A stretch of 64,000 bases of DNA, from positions 5,700,247 through 5,764,246 of the forward strand of contig NC_052127.1 in the NCBI RefSeq assembly GCF_012273895.1, given 5' to 3'. The stretch is from Zerene cesonia. Its lineage: Eukaryota; Arthropoda; Insecta; Lepidoptera; Pieridae. The notes under the pieces are model-generated. The model saw only the letters and a list, made by a program, of their open reading frames with translations. It searched no databases and was not told where the DNA came from. The position numbers and the translations under genes were made by a program. The first letter of the stretch is position 1. Each line of letters starts with the position of its first letter. This document shows positions 1 through 12,300 of the stretch, piece after piece.

Positions 1-1086
1 CCTCTCAGTGGGGAATGATATGATATACATTTGTTTCACTGCTCGATTCTCTTAATCGATAAGTACGTGATCAGTCTTTTGGTGTCCTGCCAGACCGAGA
101 AATTTTATTTGTAAGTTCCCACCAGTAATCAAACCCTTCGGTTCTAATTTATCGAGTTAAAGTTCGTACCAAAGAGGCGGTCAGAATTTATATGTAAATT
201 AGCAATAGGTAGATACAAAAATGTATGTCTTGAAATCAATCTGAATACAAAAATAATGTATACGACAGTCTTCGTCACCATAGTTTCCATTTTATTTAAG
301 AACAATATTGGATATTAGAATTCTTATTTATCTTATTAGAACTCTTCTTTGAAGCACTCCATTTCTATCGTTGCATGGTTCAAAGTTGAAATATTATTGC
401 GATCTTTAGAAATTTGTAGGTGAAATCAACCAATAAGTGAAAATTTTGTAGGTAAATGTAATGTAATGTAAAGTAAATGTAATTCAAAAAAATTACAGTA
501 GGTATACAGTACTATGAATGATAAAATATGATTTCATGAAATGCTTTATCAATACGGGTAAATTTTATCTAAATCCTTTAAAAGCACTTTTCTGCAATAA
601 ATATTATCATTTATCACGCCACAATTAATCAGTTTCAGTTAATCTAATAATAATTTTGTGCTTGTACGAAAATTTTCCATCCATTTACAGAAATATGTGA
701 AATTATAATTTATTCTTAGATTATTAAAAATCATGTATGTTAATGAATTCGTGCGTAAAGTCTAGTACCAAAAAAGACGTTACGGAAGCTAGAGGGAGGG
801 AGTTAAAATGGCGAACGCACACATTTGCGCGATCAACGAATCAGCGGTCGCGGTTAGCTGTCGGTACACAGGGCCGCACGCACACATGCTTATTGCTTAC
901 ATGTCATCGCCTTAGAAATAAACAAAAACGCGATTTCAATCTATTGATTGTACAAAATTAAATTGCTATATATAGATTGATAAAAAATTACCCAAATCAC
1001 AGACTGGTTGCTTGTGTTATATGGATAAGCAATTAGTATGGTTTTTAGGAGTTAAAAATGTTAAGACGCATCTTTGTAATTTCTTT
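1..1086. other. AT-rich intergenic stretch downstream of ORC5
   Basis: No reading frame here looks like a conserved protein; the short open frames are AT-rich and carry no recognisable motif. The right end should hold the 3' untranslated region of the minus-strand ORC5 gene. I see no RNA gene and no clear repeat. Confidence 0.5.
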
Positions 1087-1092
1087 TTTATT
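1087..1092 (-). terminator. candidate poly(A) signal for ORC5
   Basis: Reads AATAAA on the minus strand, about 180 bases beyond the ORC5 stop codon. The cleavage site itself cannot be seen. Confidence 0.4.
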
Positions 1093-1272
1093 GTATTAAA
1101 TTTGAATTATACTTTCAACACACTATCAAATGACTATTTACATTTTTCTGTTTCCTTTTTTTTTAATATCCAATATTTAAAGGCATTACAAAACTCATTC
1201 AGGGCCCTTAATAATTTAAAAACAAAATAACAGAAAATTGAATTACAATTTTTATACCAGTAAAAGAATCCA

Positions 1273-2658
1273 TTAAATAAAGTCATACAAATACTTTCTA
1301 ACATTAAAGCCAACAGTTTGTGCAACAGCAGATATGAAGTCATACCCAACAATACATTTATACTTTGAAGAATCTAAATCTATTTCCTTATTGCCAGCAA
1401 TAAGTTTTAATTCAACAAGAGTTGCGATCTGTGCTAATAAGTTACTTGTTAATCCAATTTTCTCCTCGAGTATAGCATAAAAGATTGCTAAAAGCCTATC
1501 CAGGGTGAACACTTTGGGACCCAGCTGTGTGTTTAATTTTTCTGTTATTTTCGCCTTGGCTCGCACTTGTTGCAGCCGCTTCCTCTGTTTTCCATGATTT
1601 TTCATGAACAAGCGCTTGTCTTCCTTTGGAGGGTTATAGCTGGCCAGATATGCTGCAATCAGGAGGTATTTAGCATAGTATGGCAATTCAAAACTTTGTG
1701 CAAATGTTTTTGTCGACATGAGTTCTTCTTTTAGTGTATTCTCAAATTGATAATTGTTTAAATCTGCACTATTGTTTTCTTTACCAGGTGAAGGGAGAGC
1801 CGGTTTTTGCGTGCTTATCCTCAAATATAACAATTCAAGGCTCGCTTTAAGTATTGGAGCAATATGACGCCAGAGCTTGGATAAGTCGCTTGCACTGATT
1901 TCATTTTTTATAATCGGTTCACAGTATTTAACGAAATTCACTCTCGCCATGTGCTGCAGCTCGATCAAATCACGACACGGTCGGTAGAACACGCTCAAGA
2001 ATGCATTAAGAAAGTTTGCAAACAGCTCTGGCTTCTCAAGTTCTTCTTCAATACCACTGTCTATTTCATAATTGCTCTTTAAGTGTCGAACAAATGACTT
2101 ATGGTGCAAGAAAATAATTTTGAACAATTCCTCTTTGTTATAATTTGGGAAATATAATTTTATCGGATCTCGTACTCCCATTTTGAAATAGAAGTTGTCG
2201 AATATCAGCTGTGTTACAAATATTGTGCATATATTTAACTTGCATAATTCTCTTAATCTAAGAAATGAACACATTATGCTGTGGTCCATGTTCCTTAATC
2301 TTTCTGCTCTATCAAATACGAATATCACTGGCTCGTATTTAATTTTTGGGAATAAATTATTTAAGTTATTTATGAGATCTGACAATGAGTCACATTTCGT
2401 ATCAGAATCAGTTTCTTGAAGTTCGTTTATTATCTCCTCGAACATTATTTTAGAGGTGTAGCATTCTATACAATCAATTATCACATGTTTACAGTTTAAA
2501 TACTGCAACACTTTGTTTACGCATAAACTTTTACCGGTAGCCAAACTACCACTTAAAAATATAGAAGGCGGCAATGGTTCATCGCTATCACCAAGCAAAT
2601 CGATCAAACCATTTATCTGACTTTCTCTACATGGTACTTTGTTGAATATATCTTGCAT
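1273..2658 (-). CDS. Orc5: origin recognition complex subunit 5
   Basis: A 461-residue protein in one uninterrupted exon. ORC5 is one of the AAA+ subunits of the six-subunit origin recognition complex, which binds origins in the nucleus and helps load MCM helicase before S phase. The Walker A motif GSLATGKS is at residues 37-44 and the Walker B region VIFVFDRAE at about 111-119 (D116, E119). The C-terminal half carries the stretch LLIAAYLASYNPPKEDKRLF, typical of ORC5, followed by a basic segment. Length agrees with the family (about 435-460). The start is the first ATG, in line with the short N-terminus before the P-loop. No introns are seen, unlike the other genes here; low intron number is compatible with either an ancestral state or retroposition. 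The divergent plus-strand gene begins close by, so the two may share a promoter. Confidence 0.95.
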   Translation of the reverse strand: MQDIFNKVPCRESQINGLIDLLGDSDEPLPPSIFLSGSLATGKSLCVNKVLQYLNCKHVIIDCIECYTSKIMFEEIINELQETDSDTKCDSLSDLINNLNNLFPKIKYEPVIFVFDRAERLRNMDHSIMCSFLRLRELCKLNICTIFVTQLIFDNFYFKMGVRDPIKLYFPNYNKEELFKIIFLHHKSFVRHLKSNYEIDSGIEEELEKPELFANFLNAFLSVFYRPCRDLIELQHMARVNFVKYCEPIIKNEISASDLSKLWRHIAPILKASLELLYLRISTQKPALPSPGKENNSADLNNYQFENTLKEELMSTKTFAQSFELPYYAKYLLIAAYLASYNPPKEDKRLFMKNHGKQRKRLQQVRAKAKITEKLNTQLGPKVFTLDRLLAIFYAILEEKIGLTSNLLAQIATLVELKLIAGNKEIDLDSSKYKCIVGYDFISAVAQTVGFNVRKYLYDFI

Positions 2659-2868
2659 TTTATGATTTTTTGCAATAAAAACTCACTCAGCACAAACACG
2701 CGAGCAATAAATAAACAGACGGCAGACACATGTCAGTTTAATTTGACATTACACTTCCCGCCAAAGCGTGAGAGTTGCGACAGACTGCAACTAGCCACAT
2801 GCCGAGCATAGACAATAGAGTGAAATGCGGCTCTCATACTACAAAAATTATTCTATTTATTTAAATGT
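2659..2868. promoter_or_regulatory. Orc5: shared upstream region of ORC5 and the divergent plus-strand gene
   Basis: About 210 bases lie between the ORC5 start codon and the gap that hides the 5' part of the plus-strand gene, so this stretch probably contains the ORC5 promoter and perhaps a bidirectional one. It has a small inverted motif, TGTCA...TGACA, near 2730-2747. I see no clear TATA box. This is placement, not direct evidence. Confidence 0.35.
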
Positions 2869-3868
2869 NNNNNNNNNNNNNNNNNNNNNNNNNNNNNNNN
2901 NNNNNNNNNNNNNNNNNNNNNNNNNNNNNNNNNNNNNNNNNNNNNNNNNNNNNNNNNNNNNNNNNNNNNNNNNNNNNNNNNNNNNNNNNNNNNNNNNNNN
3001 NNNNNNNNNNNNNNNNNNNNNNNNNNNNNNNNNNNNNNNNNNNNNNNNNNNNNNNNNNNNNNNNNNNNNNNNNNNNNNNNNNNNNNNNNNNNNNNNNNNN
3101 NNNNNNNNNNNNNNNNNNNNNNNNNNNNNNNNNNNNNNNNNNNNNNNNNNNNNNNNNNNNNNNNNNNNNNNNNNNNNNNNNNNNNNNNNNNNNNNNNNNN
3201 NNNNNNNNNNNNNNNNNNNNNNNNNNNNNNNNNNNNNNNNNNNNNNNNNNNNNNNNNNNNNNNNNNNNNNNNNNNNNNNNNNNNNNNNNNNNNNNNNNNN
3301 NNNNNNNNNNNNNNNNNNNNNNNNNNNNNNNNNNNNNNNNNNNNNNNNNNNNNNNNNNNNNNNNNNNNNNNNNNNNNNNNNNNNNNNNNNNNNNNNNNNN
3401 NNNNNNNNNNNNNNNNNNNNNNNNNNNNNNNNNNNNNNNNNNNNNNNNNNNNNNNNNNNNNNNNNNNNNNNNNNNNNNNNNNNNNNNNNNNNNNNNNNNN
3501 NNNNNNNNNNNNNNNNNNNNNNNNNNNNNNNNNNNNNNNNNNNNNNNNNNNNNNNNNNNNNNNNNNNNNNNNNNNNNNNNNNNNNNNNNNNNNNNNNNNN
3601 NNNNNNNNNNNNNNNNNNNNNNNNNNNNNNNNNNNNNNNNNNNNNNNNNNNNNNNNNNNNNNNNNNNNNNNNNNNNNNNNNNNNNNNNNNNNNNNNNNNN
3701 NNNNNNNNNNNNNNNNNNNNNNNNNNNNNNNNNNNNNNNNNNNNNNNNNNNNNNNNNNNNNNNNNNNNNNNNNNNNNNNNNNNNNNNNNNNNNNNNNNNN
3801 NNNNNNNNNNNNNNNNNNNNNNNNNNNNNNNNNNNNNNNNNNNNNNNNNNNNNNNNNNNNNNNNNNNN
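2869..3868. other. assembly gap (1000 N)
   Basis: Exactly 1000 N, probably a gap of unknown true size. It hides all but the last exon of the plus-strand gene ending at 4024. Open frames that run through the N are meaningless. Confidence 0.95.
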
Positions 3869-3907
3869 ATATTTAATAGGGGTACAATAGTATTTTTCTC
3901 ATTTCAG

Positions 3908-4024
3908 AATTTTGCTGTGGAATTGCAGTTGGAGAGTCAGTCTGAAATTGATATTGATCAATTTAAGGACGCTTTGAACAGGGCTGGAGGCGCAAATTAT
4001 GGCACCGGAATCAGGGATTTATGA
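3908..4024 (+). CDS. terminal exon of an unrecognised protein
   Basis: A polypyrimidine stretch ending in TTTCAG closes at 3907, then an open frame of 38 codons runs to a TGA at 4022-4024. The encoded tail is acidic then glycine-rich: FAVELQLESQSEIDIDQF, followed by KDALNRAGGANYGTGIRDL. It looks like real coding sequence because it is compositionally unlike the AT-rich DNA around it and ends right before a long 3' untranslated stretch. I do not recognise the family. The upstream exons lie in the 1000-N gap, and the gene would be divergent from ORC5. Phase at the acceptor cannot be fixed without the previous exon. Confidence 0.6.
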   Translation, partial: NFAVELQLESQSEIDIDQFKDALNRAGGANYGTGIRDL

Positions 4025-4382
4025 ACTGAATCCGCCTAGACATTACCACAATCGCATGACTGAATTTTATTTGAATAATATACACACTTTTTGTACTTTA
4101 CAGTATTGTTAGAAACGACCTTGCGTAAATTAAGGTTGTGGTATTATTTAAAAGGATAAAAAAATTGCTCGTAGACTTTTTACAATATTTTCTACTAATT
4201 TAAATCTAGACTTAGACTAGGTGACACAAAATTTTAATTAACAGAATTTTATATTTCTACGATTCATAGTTTCAATTGTAATATCAGTTTCAGAATCAAT
4301 TTATTTTTATCATGTCGAAGACTAGATTATTTTCTTAAAATTGGATGATTATTTTTTATTTATATTTATTGAACGATTTTAA

Positions 4383-4388
4383 AATAAA
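4383..4388 (+). terminator. candidate poly(A) signal for the plus-strand gene
   Basis: AATAAA about 360 bases after the stop codon; a second one is at 4605-4610. Either could end this transcript. Confidence 0.35.
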
Positions 4389-4610
4389 GATTTATTTTAG
4401 TTTATAACAAAACGTGCAATTTACCGCGTGTATCTAATTGCCAAAAACTTATAATGTTGCCATGTGTAAGGCATAAGTGCATTTATCTTTTGTATTTAAA
4501 TGACCAAGTCAAAATTTTAGATCGTATTGTGTACAAGACTCAGGAATGATCGCTTATATTATTATACGCATGGATTGCATATCCAATTTTAATACTGACT
4601 GGGAAATAAA

Positions 4611-5808
4611 AGTAACCAAATGTAGTTCTTGTTTTATTTTACACCCACCTTTGCCTATTGATTATAGTTTTGGACAAGGATCATGTATGTTCTATATTTC
4701 ATCAATATCAGTAATTGGGTATCCATTTAGACTGTTATTTTACGTAGTAAGAATTAATTTATTTTTGTAAAGATCAATCTCATGACACTACTATAATATA
4801 TACTACTTACTACACTTTAATTCTTGGAAATGCCGGGATTCTTAGCATTATGTCAAAATATGAAATTTTGTTGTGATATTAGGCAGCATAAAACCATATT
4901 TAAAAAAAAAATGTATCTAGACAGGTTTTATAAATAATCAATAGTCGCTTAAAAATAGCAACAACAGTCCCTTGCCGGTTTATCATTGAGAGGTTGTTTA
5001 GGAAACTCTAGTAAAATATAAATGAAATAACAAAATTTTTCAATGATTTATTTCTCTTAAAAAACTACATAATGGCTCTGTTATAGAATTGTTGGTGTAT
5101 ATATCTAAGTTATTACTGTGGTACTACAAAATTAGCGTCTTACAACATTTATTGACTCTTACGTAAAATACAGCTATGCCAACTATTCCACAATTATTGC
5201 TTTTATTACATTAAAGTTAATTATGAGGTATGTTAGTTATGGTATCCATTAGTTATTACTTGTATGAACACATCTTTTTATAACAATAAAGTTTAAAAAT
5301 ATAAGCTTGAATGTTCACTGGTCGATTATAACATAATATAATTGGTAGAAAAACCATAACTACGCTGGTGGAAATTGCTGTAATTCGAAAGATATAAAAG
5401 CCAAGTAAAAACAACTTTTTTATTTAATAACACTTGTGTTCTTCCAATTACAATTTACTTCGTATTTGGCAAAGAAATTTTTGAAAATTGATTTCAACCG
5501 AATACTTGAAAATTTAAATAAATAAGTTTATCTACAGATTATGTAAGCATTAAGAGATGAAATAACTATAAAATGTATAGACAAATCATACGCCTAGATA
5601 ATTTGTACTCATTAATTTTGAAGATTCCCCGTTTTAAAGAAAATTCAATTTTTCATAAAAGAACCATTACAAAAATAAGTGCTGTGTCATTTAATTAGAC
5701 TAATTAAGTGGTAAATAAAGACTATTAAAAATAAGTGAATAAAAAGAAAAAAAAAATCGAAACCTAATAAATGTTACAATTAAATGCTTATACTAAGTAT
5801 TGTATAGA
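4611..5808. other. AT-rich intergenic stretch
   Basis: Lies between the 3' end of the plus-strand gene and the 3' end of the NPEPL1 gene, which converge here. No coding signal, RNA gene or repeat is evident. Confidence 0.45.
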
Positions 5809-5814
5809 TTTATT
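5809..5814 (-). terminator. candidate poly(A) signal for NPEPL1
   Basis: AATAAA on the minus strand about 515 bases beyond the NPEPL1 stop; no copy closer to the stop was found. Confidence 0.3.
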
Positions 5815-6328
5815 TATAAGATCTAGCCATTATTCCATGTTATGATGGCATTAGAATGTGTTAGAATTGGACTTTTTATAGCAGTATCATAAATTAATAT
5901 CCCATCTATCTTAAATCTTTTGATTCCCAATTTACCATATCGCACGATTTTTCGAAAATAAATTATTTCATGTTTTTTGCAACAAATTTTCTGTTCTTTT
6001 TCAAATCTAAGTGAATAATCGATATATATCCACTTATCGTAGGATAAATAAATTATTGAAATATCTTTAAAGCAGATTGAATATAGAAACAGTAAGTTAA
6101 AAAGCAAAAATAATCGTTAGAGTGATCTTATTGCATAGTATTGTACTTCACTACTGCTAAGAGAAAACATCACAAGTATGTTTAGTAATTAAAAACGCAA
6201 AAGCATAATTTTGTTTCACTTTGATATAACCATTTTTCTTATAAACCAATCCTAAATTACCCTTAAAATAATGTTTTTTTTTCAATATATTTGATAATTT
6301 CCCCTGCCTCATCAATTGCCCCATACGA

Positions 6329-9300
6329 TTAGCGCATAGGGCAAAGTGCCTTGAGCAGTTTGCTGTTCGTATACTTCCCAAACAATACTGTTAGTAGACA
6401 GACGCCGTAGCCCGTAGCTCGCTCACCCTGAAAAATAGATTTTAAGTTTAAATAAATTTCTGCATATTTTTTATCAATTATCATACATACAAAAGTATGC
6501 TATTTATTCTATATCTAATATTGAATGTTGCTTTTACATATTTCATACTTAAATAGGTTTTTAAAAAGAAAAACAACAGTTTTAGCTGCAGTGTAAACTG
6601 CACTCTCTAGTGAAAGTATCAAGGGATGCTATTTAGTTAAGCATTTATACAGGGTGCCAATTGGGCCCAGTAGAATTTTAAAAACAAGAAAAAAAGAGTT
6701 TATTAGCTTCATTGTACAAAAAAGAAACAAGTAAATCATCAAAAATTATAAATTACATCATTAAAAATTAATAAATTTATCACAAAAGGCGGTCTTATTG
6801 CTACACAGCAATCTCTGCCAGGCAACCGTCTCCAAATGATAAAAACCACATACGCAATGCGCCGGCGCAGCCATGTCGACGTGCAGCCAGCGGCCGGTCC
6901 AGTCGAACCCGAGGTGCGCCAAGATGAACAGACCGGCGCACGACGGTTGCGCGTTGTTGCGGTCCTGGAAACCATCATCATAATTATAAATTTATATTAT
7001 TTCCTATTGAAGGTCTAATACAATGGTGTTGACAAACAAGGTTATGTCTAGTCCTAGTTCCATGGAACAAAATAAATAAGTCTATTGACTAACCATTTAT
7101 ATCTCTAACATAACAAACAAACCGTGTACGTCAAAGAATAGTATACAAAAATAAAAAAAAAAGAAACTCAATTGCTGTGGCGGTATCACGGGTGGCCGCG
7201 AGTCTAGGCGTTGCTACCAACCCGCCTCGAGATCAAATTTTTTCTCAAAAAAAAAAAAAAAAAAAATTTCAAAAAAAAAAATTCAAAAAAAAAAATCCGT
7301 CCACCGACCGCGACGCTGTTCTTCATGTCGGCGACGTGGCTGCAGAACTCGGCGAAGTGCAGCTCGGGCGCGAAGGGCAGCGCGTGCGCCAGGTCGCCCG
7401 CCGCCAGCCCCGCGCGCACGCTGCCCGCCTCCAGCGCCGCGCCGTTGCTCAGCACCGCCGCGTGGTACTTGCCCGTCGCCGTGCCCTGCGCGCGCGCACA
7501 CCCAACGGAGGAGGTCAATATGTATCGAGGGTGACATTTATCGGTGACGAACAAAGAGTGACACGTGATATTAAGAAAATGGTATATTTTTTTTTATTAT
7601 AGTTAAATGTAACCACATACCCTGATTTTAGATCGTTTAAATGTACATTCTATATGTTTATAGATTTTTAGCATGAAAGACGAGCGAACAAATAAATAAT
7701 TTTAAAAAATCAATAAAGATACACATACATATAGTATGATTTTCACAATTAAGACACGTCCAATTATCAAACCGCCTCCACGGTACAGTGGTTAACGCCT
7801 GAGCGTAGAACCAAGGGTCCTGGGTTCGAATCCCACACACTTATTCGAAAAGAACACAATAATTTTACCAACTCATTTGAAATAAATATTCCATACCTGT
7901 GCCCCAGTGAGTGTGGCCATATCAACGATGGTATCGGCCTTCAAATCCCGCCTAGCATACACCACGCCATCGCTTAGAACCAAACGACCTTTGGATATAA
8001 AAAAAAGCTTTTTGTTAAATTTTTGAAACTAGTACAAAATAAGTCGTAATAACGATTTTTTTGTAATAATAGCAACACACAATATTGTTAAAACAGAAAA
8101 ATACGAATTCGCACAAAATATGTAATATTAGATATCAATAAAAAATCTATGGATTAGAATGAACAGTTATACCTTGTATAAATGAGAACTTGAAAGCGAT
8201 AATGTTACCATAAATTCTTAAAAGTCCACTTAAATCCATAGACAACAGACCAAAGTTCGATATTGAAACTTTCGCGAAAGCAAACATGGAATTTGATAAA
8301 ATAATATTGTCCTATATAAATGTCATCTTGAATCCACGGATTACAGAGTTCATTATTGAAAGCCGAAAAAACAAAAGTGGAATTTGAAAATTAATGTACA
8401 TAATAATACATAAGTAAAAGTCCATTAAACTTACCTTCCGCATCTGTATTGTTGATCTCAACAGTACGCCCAGAGTACAGCTTATGTATATCGTCAGGCC
8501 TGTGGCAATATTGCTATTTATTAGTATATTAACATAGAGTATTTCGATGTTTTTATATATATTTACAAAGATTATCTTGGAATTAAAGCAATTGTAATCA
8601 CCAATAGACAGAACCTCGGACTCAAAAATCGACAAGTCGCGGCGTAGCCATGCGAGCGTGCAGAAAACAATTTGATTTTTCAATTTATCTACGCACGTCG
8701 ATCACATCACCACTGTTCATGGCATGTCCAAAAATCAACGACAAGCACGTGACACCGTGNNNNNNNNNNNNNNNNNNNNNNNNNNNNNNNNNNNNNNNNN
8801 NNNNNNNNNNNNNNNNNNNNNNNNNNNNNNNNNNNNNNNNNNNNNNNNNNNNNNNNNNNNNNNNNNNNNNNNNNNNNNNNNNNNNNNNNNNNNNNNNNNN
8901 NNNNNNNNNNNNNNNNNNNNNNNNNNNNNNNNNNNNNNNNNNNNNNNNNGTTCTCGGCGAGGCAGAGCACGGCGTGCAGGTTGCAGCGCGGCGCGGCGCG
9001 CACGAGCGCGCGGAAGGCGGCCAGCACGGCGGCCGCGCCGCCGCAGTCGCCCTTCATGCCCACCATCGACGTCTGTTTGCAATATACAATAATTCTATTT
9101 AACCGATTTTAATGAAATGAGGTAAGTCGCAAGGGTAATACTCTTTTTTCATTTTTTTGCGTCAGAATTTTTCGACGGGTTTAACCGATTTTGGTGATTC
9201 ATTCTTCATTTGAATGCAGGTTCCTCCCGTTTGATCCCATTTCATTTTGGTTTTGATATCAAATGTCATTATTTTTTTTTTTACATATTATATACGTCAC

Positions 9301-12300
9301 ATTGAGGCTTTTGAATTAACGAAGTAATAAGCGGGAAGCTATCACCCACAAATAATAGTAGAAGAAAATAACAAACACAACACACGAAAACAACAAAACA
9401 AAAAAAAAAACACAAAAAATACTTTCATCCCGAATAGAACATCCTCATCCTCAAAGGAACAATTTGCCCACATATAGCCAAACACCAAAACTATTCATCC
9501 CGAACATACACGGCATCCTCATCCTCAAGCCCACTCACCCTTGCCTTAATGCTCAGGCCGCCGGTGTCGTACACGATGCCCTTGCCGACCCACGCGACCG
9601 TCTCGGTGGCGCCGGGCGCCAGGTACGACAGAGTCACGAGCGCGGGCTCCGTCGCCGCAGCCTTCCCGACCCCGTAGATGCCGCCCATCCCGCGTTCCGC
9701 CAACTCTTCGCCGCGAATTATCGTGGGCTCCGGGATGTCGAGGCTCTTGGCTACTTTGCGCGCTTCCTGTGTGAGTGAAGACAAACATGAAATATACCCA
9801 TTTGTTATTTGTAGAATTAAATGCAGATAGCGCAAGATGGTTGGATCTGGTTACACAAAATTTAAAATACTTTATTAGGTTTGGAATTTCAAATTGTCGT
9901 TTCACAGTATTTGTACCAATTTTTATGCAATCTGCACAAATATAATAATCAATAGTACATATTTCAGTGGAAGATTTTGAGTCTTCCACTTGCTAATATC
10001 AGAAACTATTGGAACAATTTTAAAAATTCTTTTACCTTTAGATATATAAGTGATCTCTGACTTATATAAGCTATACATTGACAATCAATAGTTATGTATA
10101 GAGAATCAGTTATTTTTATGTGTAAGTCGTTATTGCCGATATAAAAAGGTGTCCTGGCAGAAAAATTGTCAGATCAGTTAGTATTTATAACATATCTTTT
10201 GCATTATAATCACACAAACCTCGATAAAAGCGTCCACGTCCATGATATTAGCTGGCATGTCCGTTATCTTGGCGGCGAGCCGCACCGCATCCGCTACATC
10301 CTGTATAGTGCTGAGGTCCTCGTTGGACAGAGTGCCGTCTGTTAACGCCGGATCGGTCGGACCTAGGCCTTCGTCTTCTTCATCAGCATCTATAAACAAG
10401 ATTTTTTTATTGACTATTTTCTATCATCTGTAAATAATAAGTATGACGGCAAGGTTTTTTTGACCAGACTATTTCTGAATGGTATTCTTTTTTAAAGAGT
10501 GATTGCTATGCAATATGGATGTTTTGTAGACTCCAAAACAAATTCTAGCTATTTTTTTTCAGTTCAAAAATATTAAAAATTAAAGTTCTTTATGGCACAC
10601 AAAGAAAGAACAATACAATGGATATAATATGAAAAAGTAAGTACAGAAGGCGGTCTTATCGCTTACAAGCGATCTCTATCAGACAATCGCAATGCAGAGG
10701 AAAGCTGCAAAGAAGGGGAGTGGTGAGTTCCATTCGAGTTAACCACTGGGCCGATTTTGACAAATTCAGAAGAAATCAGGTTCTTTAATACTACTAGGAA
10801 TTTCATTGTAAAAGCGTATCGAAGGATCATATATATTCATCATCAGCACTGACCGTCGGGCGCGAGGTGTATCTCGACGGTGAGCGCGCGGGTGGCGGGC
10901 GGCGCGGGCGCGGCGAGGGGCGCGGGGGCGGCGAGGGGCGCGGGGGGCGCGCCGCCCGAGCGCGCCGAGTAGTGCGGCAGCGCGCGCGCCACGCCCGCCG
11001 CGCTCGCCAGCACGTCGCGCTTGCGGCACACCAGCTGGAAGTTCATACATTTCTTTTTTTATTGCGAATATATAGATACGCGGACCGATACATGTAGAGT
11101 AGAATGTGATTTCGAATACAAATGTTTACTAGCCACTTGTTCTGGCTCCACTCGGGTTGATCCGGGTTAAAAAGGACATAGACTATAGCCCATTAAATCT
11201 ATGACCAATATGACAAACTTTACATATTTATATAAGCTTACATGTATCAAAAATTTACATAGCCTAGACCTGTATATTTACCATACAGTGTGATTAATTA
11301 ATAACATTATCTTTCATTAGTAACATTATATCTATATATAAAATAAAAACAGTAACAAGGGCATTTCTGTGCTAAAATAGTGTATGTTAAGACAATATGT
11401 CTGTTTGTATGAGTGTCAATCATGTTACAACTATTCTTAAAAAAATAATTTTTAAAAGTATCTTTGACTCTAATCTAATCTAACAAATCTAACAAATCTA
11501 ATCTAACAAACACTGATTGAAATGAGTGCATGCTTTTTTTAATATCAATGCTTAATTCACAAAATTAAATGATCCAACATGGCAACTCACAACAATATAC
11601 TCCTCCTCAGCTGAACGCAGGGCTGACTTGACGATCTTCGTCAGAGCGTGGTTGCGAGAGGGCGCCGCGTGTCGCGATCGGCGAGGCGGCAGCAGCCCAA
11701 CCGTAGCCCCACGGGGCCAGAGCTCCGACGTGTCTCCGGGCGATGTTACTGCAAGGCCGCGACGCCAGACCTGAAAAAAAAAACAAACATCTGTATAAAT
11801 AAAAGATCTTCCATCACAATGTCAAGGGTTTGATCTGTTTTTCAACCTGTGTACCAACAACATAGGAGTTTCTTAATGCCTGTTTCTGTTTTTGTTTTTT
11901 ACTTGATAACTCTGTGGGGCACAACAATGTTTACTGCATCTGCATTAGTTTCATATATTAATGTAGCATTGCTTCTAGTTAGTTATTTCCTCCAGTTAAG
12001 CTAGGATAGCTAGAATAAATTAGATTGTATCTGTCATTGTGATGTAGTAAACCATCCAAGCATTAATTCAAGAAAAATAAAAAGGACATATATTACAATA
12101 GTTATGAGACAATAGAAACAATTTTATACATACACAAAAGTACTAAAATCATTGTACCTTATTTTATTAGCTGTAAATAAAAGTTCCACAATGGAACATT
12201 AAACTACAATTTTAATTGACTTCTAATAGTTTATAGCACCTTTGTTTTAACAATTTAATTAGTGAATGTTTCATGATATATGGGACAATGAAATATAAGA

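Noticed and set aside
2825..4024. A long plus-strand open frame of about 400 codons
   Set aside because: Most of it is N. Only the end after the acceptor at 3907 can be called coding.
7177..7602. Arg/Ala-rich plus-strand frame
   Set aside because: It is the antisense shadow of the NPEPL1 exon at 7309-7485, extended through poly(A) runs.
7773..7840. A tRNA gene
   Set aside because: A and B boxes are present but the acceptor stem does not close, so it is treated as a SINE head.
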